This document shows positions 43,856 to 53,233 of a stretch of DNA of 64,000 nt, in pieces (within the stretch, counting starts at the first letter, position 1; each line of letters starts with the position of its first letter). The notes under the pieces are model-generated. The model did no database searches. It saw only the letters and a program-made list of their open reading frames with translations, and was not told the DNA's origin. The stretch lies in contig NZ_JAAVKI010000002.1 of NCBI RefSeq assembly GCF_011806525.1, positions 496,001 to 560,000 on the forward strand, written 5' to 3'. The translations under genes were made by a program, and so were the position numbers. This DNA is from Thalassospira sp. HF15. Lineage in GTDB: Bacteria; Pseudomonadota; Alphaproteobacteria; Rhodospirillales; Thalassospiraceae.

Positions 43856-44689
43856 TCAGCTTAGCAGGTCATAGAACATGCGCGCAGACGTGATCGCCAG
43901 AAACAGGCCAAAGCACATGCGAAGGGCGCGGCGCGGGATGGTATGCGCGATCCGGGCGCCGATCGGGGCGCATAGAACCGTCATCGGGATCAGAAGGGCT
44001 GCGGCCAAAACGTTCACATAACCCAGCGAAAAGGGCGGGCGGCCATCAACGCCGATACCTGACATGGCATAGCCGATGGTGCCGGGCAGGGCGATAATCA
44101 GGCCGATTGCAGCCGAGGTGCCAACCGCACGGCGGATGTCATAGCCAAGGAAATTCAGGACCGGTACGCAGATGGTACCGCCGCCAATTCCCATCATTGC
44201 CGAAAGACTGCCGGCAATGACACCGAGCACCGCCCAGACGGATTTCGGCGGGTTCTTGGTTGCGCCGGTTTCGCGGTCTTTGACCAGGATCATGTTGCCA
44301 GCCACGAGCAGGGCGACAACCGCAAAGACGATGGTCAGAACCCGGCCGTCGGCCAGACCGCCAATTGCGGTGCCAAGAATCACACCGACAATGATGGCCG
44401 GACCCCAATGTTTGAGAAGGGTGGTATCGACCGAACCTTTTTTATAATGGCTGCGGGTTGATGAAATTGCCGTGGCAATGATGGTGGTGAGCGACGTGGC
44501 AACGGCGACCTGCATGCGAAGGCTTTCGTCAACACCCATGGTGGTCAGAAAATGATACAGCACCGGGACAATCACAATCCCGCCGCCAACACCAAGAAGC
44601 CCGGCCATGATCCCGCCAAGGACGCCGGCAAACAGCATGGCTGCCCCCCAGACGAGATACAGGCTCATGGCGCCATCCATTTCAAACAT
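43856..44689 (-). CDS. TauE/SafE-family sulfite/anion exporter-like membrane protein
   Basis: About 277 residues (ATG at 44689 or 44668; TTG at 44698 is possible) with about eight hydrophobic spans arranged as two repeats. Family motifs are GGIMAGLLGVGGGIVIVPVLY near the start and GSLSAMMGIGGGTICVPVLNFLG in the second half. TauE/SafE proteins export sulfite, sulfoacetate or other organic anions. The substrate here is not evident. It is divergent from the tct operon. Confidence 0.86.
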   Translation of the reverse strand: MFEMDGAMSLYLVWGAAMLFAGVLGGIMAGLLGVGGGIVIVPVLYHFLTTMGVDESLRMQVAVATSLTTIIATAISSTRSHYKKGSVDTTLLKHWGPAIIVGVILGTAIGGLADGRVLTIVFAVVALLVAGNMILVKDRETGATKNPPKSVWAVLGVIAGSLSAMMGIGGGTICVPVLNFLGYDIRRAVGTSAAIGLIIALPGTIGYAMSGIGVDGRPPFSLGYVNVLAAALLIPMTVLCAPIGARIAHTIPRRALRMCFGLFLAITSARMFYDLLS

Positions 44690-44900
44690 TCGAACCAATC
44701 CGTACCAATTATGATATCAATCTATAAGTGGTACTATTCATCTTTGACGGAAATGTGCAACATAATCCTTATTTACAGCCATATATTATTTTTGCACTTG
44801 CGAAATTGGTTTGTTGCTGCCAACAATGCACGGACAAAGAAATTGAACCAAAGTATTAATGGTTCAGATATTGCAGACGACATATCAGGAGGCGATACAC

Positions 44901-45845
44901 ATGTTCCGCAAGATTGCAGTTGCTGCCGGTTTGCTGGCCGCGGCCATCGCAGGTCCGGCACAGGCGCAGGACTATCCAGAAAAACCGATCGAATTCATCG
45001 TGCCATGGGGCCCGGGTGGCGGCAGTGACACCCTGATGCGTATCGTCGCAATGGGTCTGACCGAAGTCACCGGTCAGCCGGTGCCGATCGTCAATATGCC
45101 CGGTGTTGGCGGGACGGTTGGTCTGGCCGAGTTCGCCAAGCGACCGGCAGATGGCTATACCATTTCCCAGATTCATGAAGGTCTTTACACCGCCAACAAG
45201 CTTGGCATCACCGAGCTGAGCTACAAGAACTTCATTCCGGTCGCACTTGTGACCTCCTCGCCGCAGTATCTGGTTCTGTCGAAAAACGACAACTTCTCGA
45301 ACCTTGAAGAGCTCAAGGCTTATGCCGAAGCAAATCCGGGTGCCGTGCGCGCCGGTGTGACACTTGGTGGGGTTCCCCATCTTCACATGGCGATGATCGA
45401 AGAAGCGCTTGGTGTCGAGTTCAGCTATGTCGGTTTCCGTGATACCGGCGAGCGTATCCGCGCTGCTGTTGGTGGCAACGTTGACATCGTTATTGGTGAC
45501 GTTGCATCGGCCAGCGAGTTTGTCAAAAACGGCGATCTGATCTTTGCCGGTGTCGGCACCGAAGAACGTACTGCAGAAGAGCCGGACGTCCCGACCATGG
45601 CCGAACAGGGTTATGATCTGTCGATGGCTGTGACCCGTGGTGTTGTGCTTCCGGCCGGTACCCCGGACGAGATCGTTGAAGCACTGGATACCGCACTCGA
45701 AAAAGCGATGTCCCTGCCTGATATTCGTGAAAAGATGACCAATGCCGGTTCGGCGGAAATCTATCTCGGTCACGAGGCATACAAAGCCTATCTCGACAAA
45801 CTTGACAGTGAAGTCGACAAAGTTGTCGGCAAACTTCAGGGATGA
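44901..45845 (+). CDS. tctC: Tripartite tricarboxylate transporter substrate-binding protein
   Basis: This 314-residue periplasmic protein starts at the ATG at 44901 after AGGAGG, with a signal peptide ending AQAQ. The Bug/TctC fold follows with YPEKPIEFIVPWGPGGGSDTLMRIVA and the loop PGVGGTVGLAEFAKRPADGYTI, both characteristic of the family. It delivers a carboxylate, possibly citrate or an amino-acid-like acid, to TctAB. The gene ends overlapping tctB (ATGA), and a perfect hairpin lies just inside tctB. Confidence 0.93.
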   Translation: MFRKIAVAAGLLAAAIAGPAQAQDYPEKPIEFIVPWGPGGGSDTLMRIVAMGLTEVTGQPVPIVNMPGVGGTVGLAEFAKRPADGYTISQIHEGLYTANKLGITELSYKNFIPVALVTSSPQYLVLSKNDNFSNLEELKAYAEANPGAVRAGVTLGGVPHLHMAMIEEALGVEFSYVGFRDTGERIRAAVGGNVDIVIGDVASASEFVKNGDLIFAGVGTEERTAEEPDVPTMAEQGYDLSMAVTRGVVLPAGTPDEIVEALDTALEKAMSLPDIREKMTNAGSAEIYLGHEAYKAYLDKLDSEVDKVVGKLQG

Positions 45846-46393
45846 GTCAGTCGACTGCGAAAGCAGCAGCAGCGGACGCAAGTGCGTCCGCTGCTCTTCG
45901 TGCAAGAAGTGAAGTCGCACGGCTGATTTCATATATCGTTATCGGTTCGGGTGCCGCCTTTCTGAGCCTGCGCGCCAGCACGTTGCCGACCTCGCGCTGG
46001 GAGCCGCTTGGGGCGGGTTCCTTCCCTGAGCTGGTGTTTGGGGTGCTTGCCGTTCTCTGCCTGACTGCGGCGGTACGGGCGGTGATTGATATCCGCAAGG
46101 CCGGGGGCGCGAATCGTCTGGGGACGTCATTTGCCAAATGGCTTGTTGCCCGACGCTATTCCTTTGCCCTGTTCGGGCTTTTGGTGGTGTATCTGGCTTT
46201 GCTGCCGCTTGGTGGCTTTTCACTGACCACCTTTGTGTTTCTGCTGATCGCCCAATTAATGATCGCAGGTATTTCCAAAAAGACTCTCATCCAATCGCTG
46301 ATCGCCGCCATGATTTTCTCGGTCGGCTTGAACATGCTGTTTGCAGAAGTCTTTAACGTGTTCCTCCCGCGCGGCGTTTTGTTCGCGGGCTAG
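45842..46393 (+). CDS. tctB: Tripartite tricarboxylate transporter small membrane subunit
   Basis: This 183-residue membrane protein has an Ala/Ser/Arg low-complexity N-terminus (about 5-24) and four spans at about 29-45, 62-80, 102-125 and 140-180. It matches TctB in size and in the motif SRWEPLGAGSFPELVFGVLAV. Start and tctC stop overlap as ATGA. The low-complexity start is encoded by the strong inverted repeat at 45868-45895. Confidence 0.88.
   Translation: MSQSTAKAAAADASASAALRARSEVARLISYIVIGSGAAFLSLRASTLPTSRWEPLGAGSFPELVFGVLAVLCLTAAVRAVIDIRKAGGANRLGTSFAKWLVARRYSFALFGLLVVYLALLPLGGFSLTTFVFLLIAQLMIAGISKKTLIQSLIAAMIFSVGLNMLFAEVFNVFLPRGVLFAG
45868..45895. promoter_or_regulatory. Perfect 13-bp hairpin at the tctC-tctB junction
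   Basis: AGCAGCGGACGCA (45868-45880) and its exact inverse TGCGTCCGCTGCT (45883-45895) are separated by two bases. It lies 23 bases after the tctC stop and inside the first codons of tctB. It has no T run. It could limit translation of tctB or protect tctC mRNA. Confidence 0.6.
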
Positions 46394-46406
46394 ATAAAGT
46401 TTTACG

Positions 46407-47933
46407 ATGATGTTGGATGCATTTCTTGCCGGTGCACATCAGGTTTTCGCATTCGATACCCTGATTTACATGCTGATCGGGTCGATTGCCGGGATCATTG
46501 CGGCGGCCATTCCGGGCTTCACCGTCACAATGGCGATCATTCTGACCTTGCCGCTGACCTTTTCCATGGGGCCGCTGCAGGGGGTTTCGGTGATGCTGTC
46601 GGTGTATGTCGGCGGTTATACCGGTGGTTTGATCAGTGCCGCCCTTCTGGGGATTCCCGGAACGCCAAGTTCGGTCGCAACCACCTTTGATGCCTATCCG
46701 ATGGCGCGTGGTGGTGAACCGGGGCGTGCGCTTTCACTTGGTGTCTGGTCATCCTTCTTCGGGACTGTCATTTCCACCATCGTTCTGATCCTTGCCGCTC
46801 CGCCGCTTGCGATGATTGCGGTCAAGCTGGGGCCTTGGGAATATTTCTCGTTGATCGTCTTTGCGCTGACCATTGTCGCAAGCCTTGTGGGCAATTCGTT
46901 GATGCGCGGACTGATCGCCGGTGTGATTGGCTTGGGTCTGGCGACGATTGGCCCGGACCCCATGATGGGTCAGCCGCGCCTGACGTTTGAGTCATCGATC
47001 TTGCTGCCCGGCCTGCCATTCCTTGTCGTTCTGATCGGGATCTTTGCCATCAGCCAGCTGATGGGCGAGGTCGAGGATCACGGCAAAGGCAATAGCAGCG
47101 ATGCGCTTATTCCCGATGTGATCGAATTCAAGACATGGTCGGTGATGCGTGAAGTTTTGATGCATCCGGTCAACTTGGTGCGTTCGTCACTTGTTGGTGT
47201 GTTTATCGGTGCCCTTCCGGGTGCGGGGGGATCAATCGCCAACCTTCTGGCCTATGATCAGGCCAAGCGCAGTTCCAAAAATCCCGAGGAGTTTGGCAAA
47301 GGCACGCCCGATGGCGTGATTGCGTCCGAAGCCGGGAACTCTGCCACGGCGGGCGGTGGTCTTATTCCCATGATTGCATTGGGTATTCCGGGGTCTGCAG
47401 TTGATGCCATCCTGATGGCGGCCCTTATGGTGCATGGCATTTCGGTGGGTCCGCGTCTGATCATGGACAATGCCGATCTGGCCTATGGCATGTTCGTTGC
47501 CATGGTTGTCTCGTCGCTGATGATGCTGGTGGTGTGTGTCCTGTCGATGCGTCTGTTCCTGCGCGTGACCGACATTCCCAAACAGTTCATCGTGCCGACC
47601 GTGATGATCTGTTGTGTCATAGGGGCGTTTGCGCTCAATAACCGGGTGACCGATCTTTATCTGCTCGGCGCGATTGGCCTTGTTGGCTATGGCCTGAAAT
47701 CGCTTGATTATCCGCTGGCCCCGCTGGTGCTGGGGGTCATTCTGGGGCCGATTGCCGAAACCAATCTGCGCCGCGCACTGATGAGTGACGGCGACTGGAC
47801 GGTGTTCTTTACCCGTCCGATTTCCGCCGTTCTGTTGGCGGCGGCCCTTCTTTCGGTCATCTTCAGTGTCCGTTCGGTCCTGAAGATGCGCAAAAAAGAC
47901 CGTCCTGCCACCGATGAACAAGACGGCGATTAG
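46407..47933 (+). CDS. tctA: Tripartite tricarboxylate transporter large membrane subunit
   Basis: This 508-residue protein has about twelve membrane spans. The TctA family motifs are clear: IPGTPSSVATTFDAYPMARGGEPGRAL, then PGAGGSIANLLAYDQAKRSS and the mid-region SEAGNSATAGGGLIPMIALGIPGS. It forms the transport channel with TctB. It follows tctB by 13 bases and precedes the gamma-glutamyltransferase gene by 9 bases, so all four genes form one transcript. Confidence 0.95.
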   Translation: MMLDAFLAGAHQVFAFDTLIYMLIGSIAGIIAAAIPGFTVTMAIILTLPLTFSMGPLQGVSVMLSVYVGGYTGGLISAALLGIPGTPSSVATTFDAYPMARGGEPGRALSLGVWSSFFGTVISTIVLILAAPPLAMIAVKLGPWEYFSLIVFALTIVASLVGNSLMRGLIAGVIGLGLATIGPDPMMGQPRLTFESSILLPGLPFLVVLIGIFAISQLMGEVEDHGKGNSSDALIPDVIEFKTWSVMREVLMHPVNLVRSSLVGVFIGALPGAGGSIANLLAYDQAKRSSKNPEEFGKGTPDGVIASEAGNSATAGGGLIPMIALGIPGSAVDAILMAALMVHGISVGPRLIMDNADLAYGMFVAMVVSSLMMLVVCVLSMRLFLRVTDIPKQFIVPTVMICCVIGAFALNNRVTDLYLLGAIGLVGYGLKSLDYPLAPLVLGVILGPIAETNLRRALMSDGDWTVFFTRPISAVLLAAALLSVIFSVRSVLKMRKKDRPATDEQDGD

Positions 47934-47942
47934 GAGACTCCA

Positions 47943-49541
47943 ATGAAACTTCGTCACGACGCGCTTTATGCCTCACGCCGCTCACCGGTGCTGGCGCGCA
48001 ATATGGTCTCAACATCCCAGCCGCTTGCGGCCCAGGCCGGTTTGCGAATGTTGCTGGCGGGTGGTAATGCCGCCGATGCGGCATTGGCTTCTGCCATTGC
48101 GCTGACCGTGGTTGAACCGACCGGTAATGGTCTTGGTTCGGATGCCTATGCGATTATCTGGGACGGCAAGGAACTGCATGGTCTGAATGCATCGGGCCGC
48201 GCACCGGCCGACTGGACACCGGAACGCTTTGCCGGGGCGGACACCATGCCACAGCGTGGCTGGGAAGCCGTTACCACGCCGGGTGCTGTCTCTGCGTGGC
48301 AGGAAATCTCCACCAAGTTTGGCAAACTGCCGTTCGAAAAACTGTTCGAGCCGGCCATCGAATATGCGACCCGCGGTTTTGCCGTATCGCCAATCATCGC
48401 TACCCTTTGGGAAATGGGCGGTGATTTGCTTGGCAAACAGCCGGGCTTTGCCGAGGCGTTCCTGCCGGGCGGCAATGCGCCGAAAGCGGGCGAGCTGTTT
48501 GTGAATAAGGCCGCAGCCGAAAGCCTGATCGATATTGCCGAAACCAAGGGCGAGAGTTTCTATCGCGGTAAACTGGCCAGCAAGATTGCGGCCTTTGCCA
48601 AGGAACATGGTGCGGCCCTGTCCGAAGACGACCTTGGCAATCACAAGGCTGATTGGGTCGGCACGATTTCGCAAAGCTTTGGCAATGTGAAACTCCATGA
48701 AATCCCGCCAAACGGGCAGGGCATTTCGGCCCTGATCGCGTTGGGTATTCTGCGCCATACCAACATTACCGATTATGAACCGGATTCGGTTGAGGCGCTT
48801 CATCTTGAGATTGAGGCGATGAAACTGGCCTTCGCCGATATGCGTGAATATGTCGCAGATCTCGATTACATGACCGATGTCACGGTCGAGCATCTGCTGT
48901 CTGATGATTACCTGAAATCGCGCGCCGCCCTGATTGATGCCAACAAGGCGCAGGACTTCAAGGCCGGTGCCCCCAAACATGGCGGTACGGTCTATGTCAG
49001 TGCGGCGGATGAAAACGGCATGATGGTGTCGTTCATTCAATCGAACTATATGGGCTTTGGGTCCGGCGTTGTGGTGCCGGGCACCTCGATCAGCCTGCAG
49101 AACCGTGGTCATGGCTTTAGCCTGAAAGACGGTCACCCCAACCTGGTCAAGGGTGGCAAGCGTCCGTTCCAGACGATCATTCCGGCCTTCCTTATGGGAC
49201 TGGATGGCAATCCGGTGATGAGCTTTGGCGTCATGGGCGGTCCGATGCAGGCACAGGGGCACTTGCAAATGACGCTGCGCACCCAGCTTTGGGGGCAGGA
49301 TCCGCAAACCGCAGCCGATGCTCCGCGCTGGCAGGCGCTTTCGGGGCTTAATGTTGCGGTGGAAACCTCGGTCGGGGCGGATGTGATCGACGCGCTCAAG
49401 GCCAAGGGCCATGCGATCAAGGTCGAGACGCCTGACAGCACAAACTTCGGTTTTGGCGGCGCGCAGCTGATTGCCAAAACCGATGCCGGGTACGTTGCCG
49501 GCTCGGACCCGCGCAAGGATGGTTGTGCTGTCGGATACTGA
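47943..49541 (+). CDS. Gamma-glutamyltransferase-family protein (cytoplasmic type)
   Basis: This 532-residue Ntn-hydrolase family member has the predicted autoprocessing nucleophile T349 in HGGTVYVSAAD. It also has NGQGISALIALGIL and the glutamate-binding region GGPMQAQGHLQM. It lacks a signal peptide (starts MKLRHDALYASRRSP), unlike the periplasmic GGT of E. coli, so it probably acts in the cytoplasm on an imported gamma-glutamyl or related compound. As the last gene of the tct operon, this supports a role in metabolising the solute carried by TctABC. The canonical hydrolase activity is inferred. Confidence 0.88.
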   Translation: MKLRHDALYASRRSPVLARNMVSTSQPLAAQAGLRMLLAGGNAADAALASAIALTVVEPTGNGLGSDAYAIIWDGKELHGLNASGRAPADWTPERFAGADTMPQRGWEAVTTPGAVSAWQEISTKFGKLPFEKLFEPAIEYATRGFAVSPIIATLWEMGGDLLGKQPGFAEAFLPGGNAPKAGELFVNKAAAESLIDIAETKGESFYRGKLASKIAAFAKEHGAALSEDDLGNHKADWVGTISQSFGNVKLHEIPPNGQGISALIALGILRHTNITDYEPDSVEALHLEIEAMKLAFADMREYVADLDYMTDVTVEHLLSDDYLKSRAALIDANKAQDFKAGAPKHGGTVYVSAADENGMMVSFIQSNYMGFGSGVVVPGTSISLQNRGHGFSLKDGHPNLVKGGKRPFQTIIPAFLMGLDGNPVMSFGVMGGPMQAQGHLQMTLRTQLWGQDPQTAADAPRWQALSGLNVAVETSVGADVIDALKAKGHAIKVETPDSTNFGFGGAQLIAKTDAGYVAGSDPRKDGCAVGY

Positions 49542-49586
49542 CGGGTTTGCTTTCAGATCGGCATTCGCAGTCATCTGAAACAAGAT

Positions 49587-49618
49587 ATGGCCGGTCCACT
49601 TTTGTGGACCGGCCATTT
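49587..49618. terminator. Rho-independent terminator after the tct-ggt operon
   Basis: A perfect 13-bp stem (ATGGCCGGTCCAC at 49587-49599 with its inverse at 49604-49616) and 4-base loop of T. It lies 45 bases past the gamma-glutamyltransferase stop, facing the converging YHS gene, and may act in both directions. Confidence 0.8.
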
Positions 49619-49676
49619 CCTTACCGGGCAACAGGGAGCCAGAGAGGAACCCGGATAGAATAATCCGTTTGCCGGA

Positions 49677-50216
49677 TTACTGAGCGCCGATGGTCAGGCC
49701 TTCTGGCGCCATTTTTTCGTCGGCCAGTTTGGCGTCTTCGATCGTCTCGATGATGTCCCAGTTGTGGTCAGCACCGCGGATGAAGCCCGGGATATCGGCA
49801 ACCCAGCGTTTCTGAATTTCCTTGTTCAGGTTCAGATAAAGTTTGCCGTCAACGATGCGCCATGCCTGCGGATCAGCACCGAATTTGCGACCCATTGCCG
49901 CACCAAAGGCGCAGAACCCGCCATATTGCGGCGCGTATTTTTCCGGGTTTGCATTGAACAGGTCACGGTTTTCAGCGCTGGCAAAGCGATAGGTTGCGCC
50001 ACCAAATTCGGTCTTGAATTCGGAGTTGCCCGGGGTCGGGGCGCCAACGGTGAAGTAGGCAACCGGGTCGAAACCCTGCAGGGCGTAGCCATCAACAATG
50101 TTGACTTCCTGTGCAGCGTTTGCCGTTGCGGTGGTCGCGACAGTGCTGCCAACGGCAGAGATACCCAGGACAGCAGCCAGGGCAGCGGAACGCATGAAAT
50201 TCGAACGTTTGGTCAT
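49677..50216 (-). CDS. Secreted YHS-domain protein
   Basis: This 179-residue protein has a signal peptide (about 8-34) and one YHS domain: NIVDGYALQGFDPVAYFTVGAP, then TYRFASAENRDLFNANPEKYAPQYGGFCAFGAAMGRK. The Cys in GGFCAFG is usual for the metal-binding site. Such proteins in proteobacteria are periplasmic and are proposed to bind copper or other transition metals. A GGAG site precedes the ATG. It is divergent from an AraC-type regulator by 115 bases and is probably controlled by it. Confidence 0.85.
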   Translation of the reverse strand: MTKRSNFMRSAALAAVLGISAVGSTVATTATANAAQEVNIVDGYALQGFDPVAYFTVGAPTPGNSEFKTEFGGATYRFASAENRDLFNANPEKYAPQYGGFCAFGAAMGRKFGADPQAWRIVDGKLYLNLNKEIQKRWVADIPGFIRGADHNWDIIETIEDAKLADEKMAPEGLTIGAQ

Positions 50217-50331
50217 TTTTTCATCTCCTTCACGGGGTGATCACCGGGTGTTTACTGGCAGGCGATCACGGAACTGGTTCATCAAGAGGACGTCTTGAAA
50301 TCTGAAAACAGCCTATCGTCGGAGAAGTGAC

Positions 50332-51228
50332 TTGTTGTCTGAGGAAGCACGCAATTCGTCTGAGAAGGATGTTCTTTCCGATCTGTTTGCCGGAAATCAT
50401 CCGCGTGGCGATGTGATTTTTGCCGGAACCCATTGTGGTAGCAGTCATCATCAGGGCTCAACAGACCTGCCAGCCCAACAACAGGGGATGCTGCATGTTC
50501 TGCAACGCGGCAGCATGCGCGTTCTGTTTGACGGGCGCGAACAGATCCTTCTTGATCGGCCGGGTATTGTTCTGTTCGGAAGCCCCTTGCCGCACGATAT
50601 CGATACGCCTGAACGTGGTTCGGAAGTTGTCTGTGCCAATCTGGATTTTCCCGATACGGGTCTTAGCCCGGCGAAGCTGGGCTTGCCGGAATATCTTGTG
50701 CTGCCCTTTGACGAGATCCCCGGGCTTGAGGCAATTACCGGCCAGCTTTTTTCTGAATCGCAGATGACACAACCCGGACAACGCACTGCGATCAATCTTC
50801 TGGTCGATCTGCTGTTGCTGATGGTGTTGCGCCATTGTCAGGCGCAGAACCTTGTGCGGCCGGGGATCCTGGCCGCCATGCGTGATCCACGGATTGCGCG
50901 CGTGGTGGGTGAACTTCATCAGAAGCCCGGTGAAAACTGGTCGGTTGAGCGGCAGGCAGAAACGGCTGGCATGTCACGCGCGAGCTTTGCAGCACGGTTT
51001 CGCGACTTGCTGGGCACGTCACCCGGTGATTTTTTGCAAACCATCCGACTTGATCTGGCGTTTGGCCTGCTGCGCGAAGGCAAAAGACTGCAGGCGGTGG
51101 CAAGTCAGGTCGGTTATCGCAGTACCACCGCACTTGCGCGCGCCATCCAGCAACGCCACAAGGTTTCACCGCGCGAATTACATGCCGATTCCAGCGGGGA
51201 AAACAGCCTGTTGCAAACTGTCGTTTGA
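50332..51228 (+). CDS. AraC-family transcriptional regulator with cupin domain
   Basis: This 298-residue regulator starts TTG, preceded by GGAGAAG. It has an N-terminal cupin (about 20-135, with GMLHVLQRGSMRVLFDGRE) and two C-terminal helix-turn-helix motifs, with MSRASFAARFRDLLGTSPGDFLQTIRLDLAFGLLREG and VASQVGYRSTTALARAI. This is the CRP-like AraC_N or Cupin_6 arrangement. It is divergent from the YHS gene and is probably its regulator. The ligand is unknown. Confidence 0.86.
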   Translation: MLSEEARNSSEKDVLSDLFAGNHPRGDVIFAGTHCGSSHHQGSTDLPAQQQGMLHVLQRGSMRVLFDGREQILLDRPGIVLFGSPLPHDIDTPERGSEVVCANLDFPDTGLSPAKLGLPEYLVLPFDEIPGLEAITGQLFSESQMTQPGQRTAINLLVDLLLLMVLRHCQAQNLVRPGILAAMRDPRIARVVGELHQKPGENWSVERQAETAGMSRASFAARFRDLLGTSPGDFLQTIRLDLAFGLLREGKRLQAVASQVGYRSTTALARAIQQRHKVSPRELHADSSGENSLLQTVV

Positions 51229-51466
51229 CAAACGGTTTCAGGTTTCCGTCAAGCGGTTCTTTGCCGCGTTTTTTCGTTACTGCCCATGCAAAAATGACGC
51301 TTTGCCAATGACATGTCCGGGATTAAAGCAATCCTTTCGGGCTGCTTGGCATGTGCGCCTTTTGCGGATTCTTACCCTGATCACGACACATTCCTGCCCT
51401 GTTTCCTGTGCACAACAGCAACCAATAAATTCGTAAAAAATCCAACGGTTGGTAGCAGATAAGAGC

Positions 51467-53185
51467 ATGACGCAACATTTCCAGCAGCACATGAAGCTGC
51501 CCCTCAGGCGTGTTCTTTTGGGTGCCGCTGCATCCGCACTGATCATGATCGGCGGGGCGGCGACCATCCATGCACAGGAAAGTGATCCGGCCCCGGCAAC
51601 TGTGGCGCCGTCGGCGCAAATAGCGCCAAGCGAAAACGCAGAAGATAGCCAGGGCCCGTCAGAAAAAGTGACTGCGGATGCCGCGCCCACAGATCAACCA
51701 GATTTGCCGAAACAGCCCAATGTTTCCAAGCCTGTGATGTTTGATCCGGCGATGGTGACCGAGCTTGCACGCAATCTGGCCAAACAGCCATTTGAAAATC
51801 CGCATCGCGAACTGTCTGAATCCCTTTCGGGACTAAGCGCAGAGGATTACGCCGAGATCCGCTTCAAATCGAAGCGTGCCTTCTTTAACCCGGCCGAGAC
51901 GGATTTCAGTCTGGAGCTGTTTCATCCGGGTAGCATGTATGATGTGCCGGTCACCATCAATCTGGTGCGTGACGGTGAAGTTCAGGTCATTCCGTATTCG
52001 GCCGGATTGTTTGATTTCGGCAAGACCGGCCTGTCGGGCAATAATTTCTCCACGCAAAACTATGCCGGGTTCCGCCTGAAATATCCACTTTCGGATGTCA
52101 CCAGCAATGATGAACTGACCCGTTTTCTTGGCGCATCCTATTTCCGCCTTCAGGGGCAGGGTCAGTCGATTGGGCAGATGGCGCGCGGCCTTGCGGTTGA
52201 TCTTGCCGGCCCGACTGGCGAGGAAATCCCGGTCTTTCGCGAATTCTGGATTGTCGAGCCCAAGGATGGCAGCAACACCATTACGGTTTATGCCCTGCTT
52301 GATAGCGCGCGGGTCACCGGTGCCTATCAGTTTGATATTACGCCGGGTACGCGCAGTCAGGCCGATATCAAGGCTCACCTGTTTTTCCGCGACGCGGTCG
52401 AGAAGATCGGCATTGCGCCGCTGAATGGCATGTTCCTGTTTGGTGAACAGCGCCGCCGGTTCTTTGATGACTATCGCGGCGAAGTCCATTCAAGCGACGG
52501 GCTTCTGATCAATAACGGACGCGGCGAATGGCTGTGGCGCCCGCTTGATAATCCGGAAGACCTGCAGATGAGCTCGTTCCTCGATGAAAACCCTATCGGG
52601 TTTGGCCTTTTGCAGCGCGATCGCAATTTCGATCATTATCAGGATCTCGAACGGCGCTTTGACCAGCAGCCGGGCTATTGGGTGACGCCAAAGGGCAAAT
52701 GGGGCAAGGGCCATATCGAGCTGGTCGAAATCCCGAGCCCGTCGGAAACCAACGACAATATCGTTGCCTATTGGGTGCCGGAAACCAAACCGGTCGCAGG
52801 TGGTGAAATGCAGGTCGCATATAGTGTAACCGCGACCCGTGACGGCACGGGCCTTCATGGTATGGCGCAGGCAACCGACACCCGAATTCAACGTCTGGCA
52901 AGCCAAGGCGATGACGATCAGGCCGGAACACGGTTTGTTTTGAACTTTGCCGGTGGTGATCTGGATTATTTCACCAAGGATGCCAAGAACCTGCGCGCTG
53001 ATATCAGCACATCCGAGGGGGATATCCGCAATGTCCGTGTCCTGCCTGATCCCGAAAATGGCGGTGTGCGCGTGACCTTTGATCTGGTCAATACCGGTGA
53101 TGCCACGTCAAGCAACCTTCGGGCCTTCATCCTGTATCAGGACAAGGTCCTGAGCGAGACCTGGACCATGCCGTGGGCCTTCTGA
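51467..53185 (+). CDS. mdoG: Periplasmic glucan biosynthesis protein G
   Basis: This 572-residue protein has a signal peptide (about 9-36) followed by a low-complexity Pro/Ala stretch, then the two-domain OpgG/MdoG fold (about 85-570). Family motifs are YAEIRFKSKRAFFNP, FELFHPG, SYFRLQGQGQSIGQMARGLAVD and GEVHSSDGLLINNGRGEWLWRPL. It helps assemble the branched osmoregulated periplasmic glucans. It sits directly before mdoH with about 48 bases between, so the two form the classical opgGH operon. Confidence 0.94.
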   Translation: MTQHFQQHMKLPLRRVLLGAAASALIMIGGAATIHAQESDPAPATVAPSAQIAPSENAEDSQGPSEKVTADAAPTDQPDLPKQPNVSKPVMFDPAMVTELARNLAKQPFENPHRELSESLSGLSAEDYAEIRFKSKRAFFNPAETDFSLELFHPGSMYDVPVTINLVRDGEVQVIPYSAGLFDFGKTGLSGNNFSTQNYAGFRLKYPLSDVTSNDELTRFLGASYFRLQGQGQSIGQMARGLAVDLAGPTGEEIPVFREFWIVEPKDGSNTITVYALLDSARVTGAYQFDITPGTRSQADIKAHLFFRDAVEKIGIAPLNGMFLFGEQRRRFFDDYRGEVHSSDGLLINNGRGEWLWRPLDNPEDLQMSSFLDENPIGFGLLQRDRNFDHYQDLERRFDQQPGYWVTPKGKWGKGHIELVEIPSPSETNDNIVAYWVPETKPVAGGEMQVAYSVTATRDGTGLHGMAQATDTRIQRLASQGDDDQAGTRFVLNFAGGDLDYFTKDAKNLRADISTSEGDIRNVRVLPDPENGGVRVTFDLVNTGDATSSNLRAFILYQDKVLSETWTMPWAF

Positions 53186-53233
53186 TCCTGTTGGGATCAC
53201 GTGCCATCGATTGCAAGAAACAAACAAGCCCGG

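Noticed and set aside
48009-49631. A 540-residue open frame on the minus strand opposite the gamma-glutamyltransferase gene
   Set aside because: The plus-strand gene has clear family motifs and codon pattern. The antisense frame has no recognisable domain and is a shadow of GC-rich codon bias.
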